A stretch of 64,000 nt of DNA from Citrus sinensis (lineage: Eukaryota; Streptophyta; Magnoliopsida; Sapindales; Rutaceae). This document shows positions 59,493 through 64,000 of the stretch, piece by piece (position 1 is the stretch's first letter; every line of letters starts with the position of its first letter). Position numbers and translations under genes: made by a program. The notes below the pieces were generated by a model. The model was not told where the DNA came from. It saw only the letters and a list, made by a program, of their open reading frames with translations, and ran no database searches. The stretch is taken from assembly GCF_022201045.2 (NCBI RefSeq), contig NC_068558.1:51191501-51255500 (forward strand), given 5' to 3'.

Positions 59493-59516
59493 CCCCCCCC
59501 CCCCCCCCCCCCCCCC
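59493..59516 (+). repeat. Poly-C tract of 24 bases
   Basis: A pure C run within AT-rich sequence. Its stated length may be unreliable because such runs are hard to sequence and assemble. Confidence 0.9.
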
Positions 59517-59829
59517 TCAAGTAGGCTAACATGATGTGATCTTAGATGTTACTATCTAGCCTCAAGCTTTGAAATAATTATTTCTTCTGTGTGAGTCAAA
59601 ATATTGACCCTAACTTGAGAAATTTGACTCGATTGAAGCGGGGTAAAATCCCAGAGGAACATATATGACATGGCTGTCTGGTGGGAACTAGCAGGATTAA
59701 ACTTCATTATTTTAGATCGATTCGATTCACATTGGGAAAAGCCTCGTTCATGGAATCGTTGCCTTCGTTAAGGATTTCAAATCTGGGATGTTCGCCATCG
59801 TAAAAGTAAAAAATATTATAATTTTATCA

Positions 59830-61420
59830 AGTTAATTACTTATTGGGATTATAAATTCCAGTTGAATTATACAAGTATTTTATTTGATTTTGGAGACACC
59901 CTTGAAATCGATGCTTCTAATGTCTCTCGTTAGGTCCCGATAATTGTCCCCAGCATCCTTTTAAACTTGTTCATACATTCATCTCATAATTTTATCAAAA
60001 GAAACTACACCGTTTGGATCTTAGTATCTATAATAACATTATCGGAGACCTTAAAATCACAATACATATAAGACTTTTCCTACGTTACAGCATGAGTAAC
60101 TTGCAGTCCAGTTATTTAGAAGGTATTTATTGACTCCACTCTTGTTACCCATATTTGCACAAAATGGCTGGGCTGAAAATTACTTAAGCTGTAACTTAGG
60201 CTACATATAATTTAAAAATCAAATCGAAAATATAGAAACGGTCTAATTACTTGCTCTCTCACCAACCTTTGACCTATTAATTAAAAAACCTCTATACATT
60301 CATCTGATGGGCGGTCCAGCCTCATACTGCCATGGATATAAAGACTTTGGATTAAAAAAAAAATCTTTTGTTAAATATTCTCAGGATGAATAGAAATTGA
60401 ACAAAATATTATATTCATCAACAGTAAAGATTGGGAGCTGATATATAACTATGCCGTCATCATTTAAGAAGAACCAACCGCCACATCTCACATGCAGCGG
60501 CTGCCCATGATCAATTGGAGGTTTCTTTCATTTACGACCACAATAACACTTGACTTGAGATCATCGTTATACTTTTAATTTCACATGCAGATAGTACTAT
60601 TCATTTGGATGGGAGAATAGTAAGACTCTAACAACAAATTAACAAAATTATGCTTTTATTATATACAGCAGTTTTTTGGTAAGCTTTATCTCACGTACCC
60701 GTTCCTAATGAACATGCGCATGCAATGCTTGCGTTACATGGATGCCATCCCTCTTATACTTTAGCAATTTATAAGGACATGGAAATGAACTAAGAGAATT
60801 AATTTGCAGGCGATTTTTAATAAACTTTTTCTTCTTCGTGTTTTTTGGCTAGCTAGCTGGTTAGCATGAATTTGATAACCATGATCAACACAATTGCCTA
60901 CACAGTGAATGCCAACTACTGCACCAAATTAAACCTAATCAAAGAGCATACCAAATTCGGGGTAAGCTGATAGGAACCCATCATGAATGAAGTTGCTATA
61001 CAATTTATGATTCCCTATCTATATATCATCAATGACAAAGATGAGTCCCTGATATATCTCCTCCCGTGCAATTAGCGTTTCATTTCCCTATACGTGATGA
61101 CTCGTATAGCGTTGCCTTGAGTCTGCAAAAATCCCATGAAACATTATATATATATATATATAATAGCTAGCTTATGTTATGTAGTCATGACAAACAAAGC
61201 GCGTTATGCCTGCCTTTTTGGAGGGCAAATGCAATGCCCTAGCTAGGATAGCTAAAAATTAATCTGCTGCAGAATTAACAGCATAGATGATAAGATTCAA
61301 AATATATAGATATAGATACACGCCTCGAGTACGTACTCTAGAAGGAAAGATGAGAATAAGAGTATAGGGATTATAATAAAAAGAGCGAAAACAAATTAAT
61401 AACTAGCTAGTACTTGTTTT
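59830..61420. other. Intergenic, no recognisable gene
   Basis: No protein motif on either strand. A (TA)n run is at 61145-61162. The last 100 bases or more should include the 3' UTR of the minus-strand peptide gene. Confidence 0.4.
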
Positions 61421-61986
61421 TCAGTTGTGAGAAGGAGGATGTGTCTTTGGTGGTGAGTAATCTGAGTTGAAACCAGGATGTTTTCCTCCACGTTTATTGC
61501 GAGGCAAACGCCATGAAACTGAAACTAGAGACTCGTCAGTTTTAAGAGCACTGCCTGAAGTAGTTTCAGCTTCATCATCTTCTGATATCTTCTGATTAGT
61601 TTTCGCGTCTTTCAGGCCCTTCTGAGCATTATTATCACCCAAGTAACTAGTCTCTCTAACGCTGTCTCCTCTTGTCGCTCCAAGCTCAGTTGACAATGTA
61701 GAAGACTTATTAGTCTTTGGCAAAACTGGTACCTTGTCGACATTAGTCTCCTCGTTCTGCAATAAAACCAAGAAAATTTTAAGAAGAAGATACCTAGTAA
61801 TCCTATTATTGATGATTTATAACAAACAAATATCCGATTTAAATATTGACTAACCTTATGGTTAGAAATGCGAAATTTCTTTTCAAGCTTCTTATCATCA
61901 ATATTGGCATCGAGAGGCCGCGCATGGCATGCGTGTAATAAAGAGAGGCTTAAACAGAAGAAAAGAAGATAACACGAGATCGACAT
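61421..61986 (-). CDS. RGF/GLV/CLEL secreted peptide precursor
   Basis: Two exons, 61855-61986 and 61421-61756, giving 155 residues. The start is the ATG at 61986 (MSISCYLLFFCLSLSLLHAC), which opens a clear signal peptide; the open frame further upstream starts with TTG. A long variable acidic and Ser/Thr-rich spacer follows. Near the end, SWRLPRNKRGGKHPGFNS leads into the C-terminal 13 residues DYSPPKTHPPSHN, the mature root meristem growth factor/GOLVEN signature: a DY sulfation site, a proline that can be hydroxylated and a terminal HN. Such peptides are cut out in the secretory pathway and bind RGFR receptor kinases to control root meristem size and gravitropism. The intron has GT..AG borders with phase 0. 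I cannot say which RGF number it matches. Confidence 0.9.
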
Positions 61987-64000
61987 ATTAATCAAGAGAT
62001 GAATCTATTAACAATGTGAATTCGAAGGATGATGAGTTAGCTAAGAGAGGTTGTTCAGTTGGAGAGTATTAGTGAAAATAAAGCTACTGGCTTGATATTT
62101 GTAGTAAGAACATTAAATGTAGGTTTCAAGTGGTTCTATTGAAGAACATGAGCATGTATGGGTGAGGAGAAGAAGTATCAAGTATGAAAGGAAGTTGAAG
62201 ATATGGCTGGCCTTCCCTTTTGTCCCTTCTCTTTCACTTTTCAATCAATTGGGTCCCAAGAAAATTAAGAGACCCCTCACCGCGGAAAGAGAAGCAACGT
62301 AAACCCTTCTTTGTAGATATATCGAGAGACACAGAGAAAGAGAGAGAGCGAACATGCATGCAGACTCGAAATTAACAAGAGATTTTTCCTTTTGTAATAA
62401 ATAATAAAATAAAGAATGAAAAGGAAAGAATGATCATATAGTATATTAAAATTAAAATAACAAATATATTAAATAAAGGCCCCTAATTGTAGTTATCAAG
62501 AACTACCTAGATTTTATATATATTGTTAGATTTTAGACCTTTTGCATAGTTTTGTGTCCTCCTTGTTCCTTGCCCTAGCCCGCCTTTTTCCCTAGAAAAT
62601 CTTATACACTCTGAATTATTCTATGATCTTTATATGTACTTGTTGCGAAAAGTGTGAAGCCTTTTTAGGTCTAGGAAGAAAACACCAAACATCCTCTAAA
62701 GTAATTATAATTATGACCTGTATGTGCTCATTGTCCCACGGGCAACTGAAAACTTGATTTTTACGTTCACTTTAAAATATTCTGACCTCTTCTGCTCTTT
62801 GTTAATTCCAGTTGAGTTCCGAAAATTCAGGATAGGTTACGTAAATATTTACTAGCTAGTTAAGAGTACGTTTTTATAAAGTTGTTTTGTGAGCTTTTGC
62901 TCATGATCAGCATCGTCCTCAACAATATATTACGTCTCCTCAGCTTGAATGCATAGAAGAAGCAATATATATAATTTCGTGAAATCGCGTCTCGCCATAT
63001 GTATACATAGCTTAATTTATAATCTATCAATTTTCTCTGTCTATTGATCGTAACATATTAGATATGAAATTTAAAGAGTTAATAATAATAGATTAGACAA
63101 GCGAATTATATACTTATATTTATCAAATAATATGTATATAAACAAGATGTTTCATCAAATCCTCTTTTTTTGGGTTAAAGATAAGAAATGAAAGATATTA
63201 ATCTTCACCAAATTACTGAAAAATAAACGATGATCTTTGTTCGTAGCTTGCTCATGAAAATGGGCATTTTGATTAGAATTAAGTTTGTCGGTTCGTTATG
63301 TTAGTTCCAAGATTTATACCAAGAAAATTTCGAGAAATGGAAAGGACAATTCCATATAACTCGTAACATTCGTCTGCAATGGATCGATGTCATGTGATAC
63401 TACATGGCATGGGTGGTCGGGTGGGACCACATAAACAGTCGAGCACACGCCATGGGGTCTACATAGAGGATTGAGGGGACAAGGTTGCATGGATCAGAAT
63501 CCCTTGTTTCTTAATCTTGCGCGAAACACTAGAGGAGTGACCGAACCGTCAATACCGCCATAATTGACACGTGGCGGACACCCATGTGATACATTCACTA
63601 CGTGGAGTAGGACACCAGATGTCTTTGGTCCTCTTCACGAACGGCGGTCCGGGTCCACATTCAAACCCCACAACGCGTCCTCCCCTTAATTAACTAACGA
63701 GTGAGATTTGATTGCATCACAATGAATTGAGGGTGTCGGTGATTGTATCTCCATTTTACTCTGTTTTTGAAATGTATGTACATTTGAGTTGATACGTTTC
63801 ATTTTGGTAACATACATTTGTAAGTATTCGCGGGGTGGTGGGTGAGAACGACGGCGCGACAGGCTCGGCGACCCAGGCGGCTGGGGATTCGGGCTTTGGG
63901 TAGTTTGACAATCGGCTCGACTGGGTGTGCCTTGTTAAAGTGCAACAGTCTTGGTCGACTCGGCTCCGTTGTCCCCACGGCAATTCAATTGTATAATAAT
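61987..64000. other. Promoter region of the peptide gene and right-hand flank
   Basis: No gene is recognised. Sequence to about 62350 probably holds the RGF promoter. The GC-richer stretch from 63380 to the window edge looks different from the AT-rich part before it and may be the promoter of a gene beyond the window. The minus-strand open frame at 63756-63983 has no known motif. Confidence 0.4.
63568..63575 (+). promoter_or_regulatory. G-box/ABRE-type motif CACGTGGC
   Basis: CACGTGGC in the context GACACGTGGCGG is the core bound by bZIP (ABF/ABI5, GBF) factors. If a gene starts right of the window, this could be part of its promoter; the sequence alone cannot show it. Confidence 0.35.

Larger units (their letters stand above)
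57859..59690 (+). mobile_element. Gypsy-like LTR and leader, truncated element
   Basis: TGTTAGACTAG at 57859 is a possible LTR start. A TATA box (GCATATATAAAGGCC, about 59222-59236) lies in the second half, and TGGCTGTCTGGTGGGAACTA at 59671-59690 resembles the TGGCGCCGTCTGTGGGAA text that follows the 5' LTR in many plant gypsy elements. The LTR would then be about 1.8 kb, most of it two tandem-repeat arrays. No gag-pol sequence follows beyond about 59830 and no second LTR is seen, so this is a truncated remnant. The exact borders are uncertain. Confidence 0.5.

Noticed and set aside
61987-61995. Three-residue extension of the RGF precursor
   Set aside because: The extended start codon is TTG; ATG 61986 opens a normal signal peptide.
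63756-63983. 75-codon minus-strand frame at the window edge
   Set aside because: No motif; GC-richer sequence near the edge more likely belongs to an upstream region or UTR of a gene outside the window.

Overview
This is nuclear DNA from a dicot plant: AT-rich, with intron-containing genes (GT..AG introns), plant-only gene families (YABBY, PLATZ, DUF641, PLS-type PPR, HyPRP, RGF/GLV peptide) and many plant transposons. I suspect a woody eudicot such as Citrus, but that is an impression and not a demonstrated assignment.

Genes, left to right: a FIL/YAB1-type YABBY transcription factor (+, 4111-6190, seven exons); a DUF641 (GIL1/IRKI-like) protein (-, 14058-15602); a PLATZ zinc-binding transcription factor (+, 20731-22120); a VAP27-type ER contact-site protein (+, 27128-30059, eight exons); an E-type PPR protein resembling Arabidopsis At3g14730 (-, 32989-34944), followed by a decayed multi-exon PRP39 splicing-factor copy (-, about 30950-32985); a SKA1 kinetochore protein (-, 39725-42652, nine exons); a small hybrid proline-rich 8-cysteine protein (-, 54855-55247); and an RGF/GLV/CLEL secreted-peptide precursor (-, 61421-61986). 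They look like independent single genes, not a cluster with a shared pathway.

The rest is largely transposon-derived. Two elements with terminal inverted repeats (TIRs) carry pieces of host genes. One (about 30-2023) has inverted arms around a fragment of a CHR4/PKR1-type CHD3 chromatin remodeler, and a hAT-like element (808-1600) has inserted inside its coding sequence. The other (53124-54209) is a Pack-MULE with a perfect 9-bp target duplication. It carries the start of a DRT111/SPF45 splicing-factor gene and an array of seven short GC-rich palindromes. Other elements are a Ty1/copia retrotransposon with two 822-bp LTRs and a TSD (45116-51189, minus), an older copia 3' end (43560-44620), a gypsy-like LTR with two nested tandem arrays (57859-59690), two LINE remnants (25640-26690 and 56640-57440), and several MITEs (MULE, PIF/Harbinger and hAT types). 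A broken copy of SKA1 exon 8 lies at about 56080-56215, 16 kb from its parent.

Exon coordinates were derived by eye from splice signals and reading-frame continuity. Family names rest on recalled motif similarity; no search was run.
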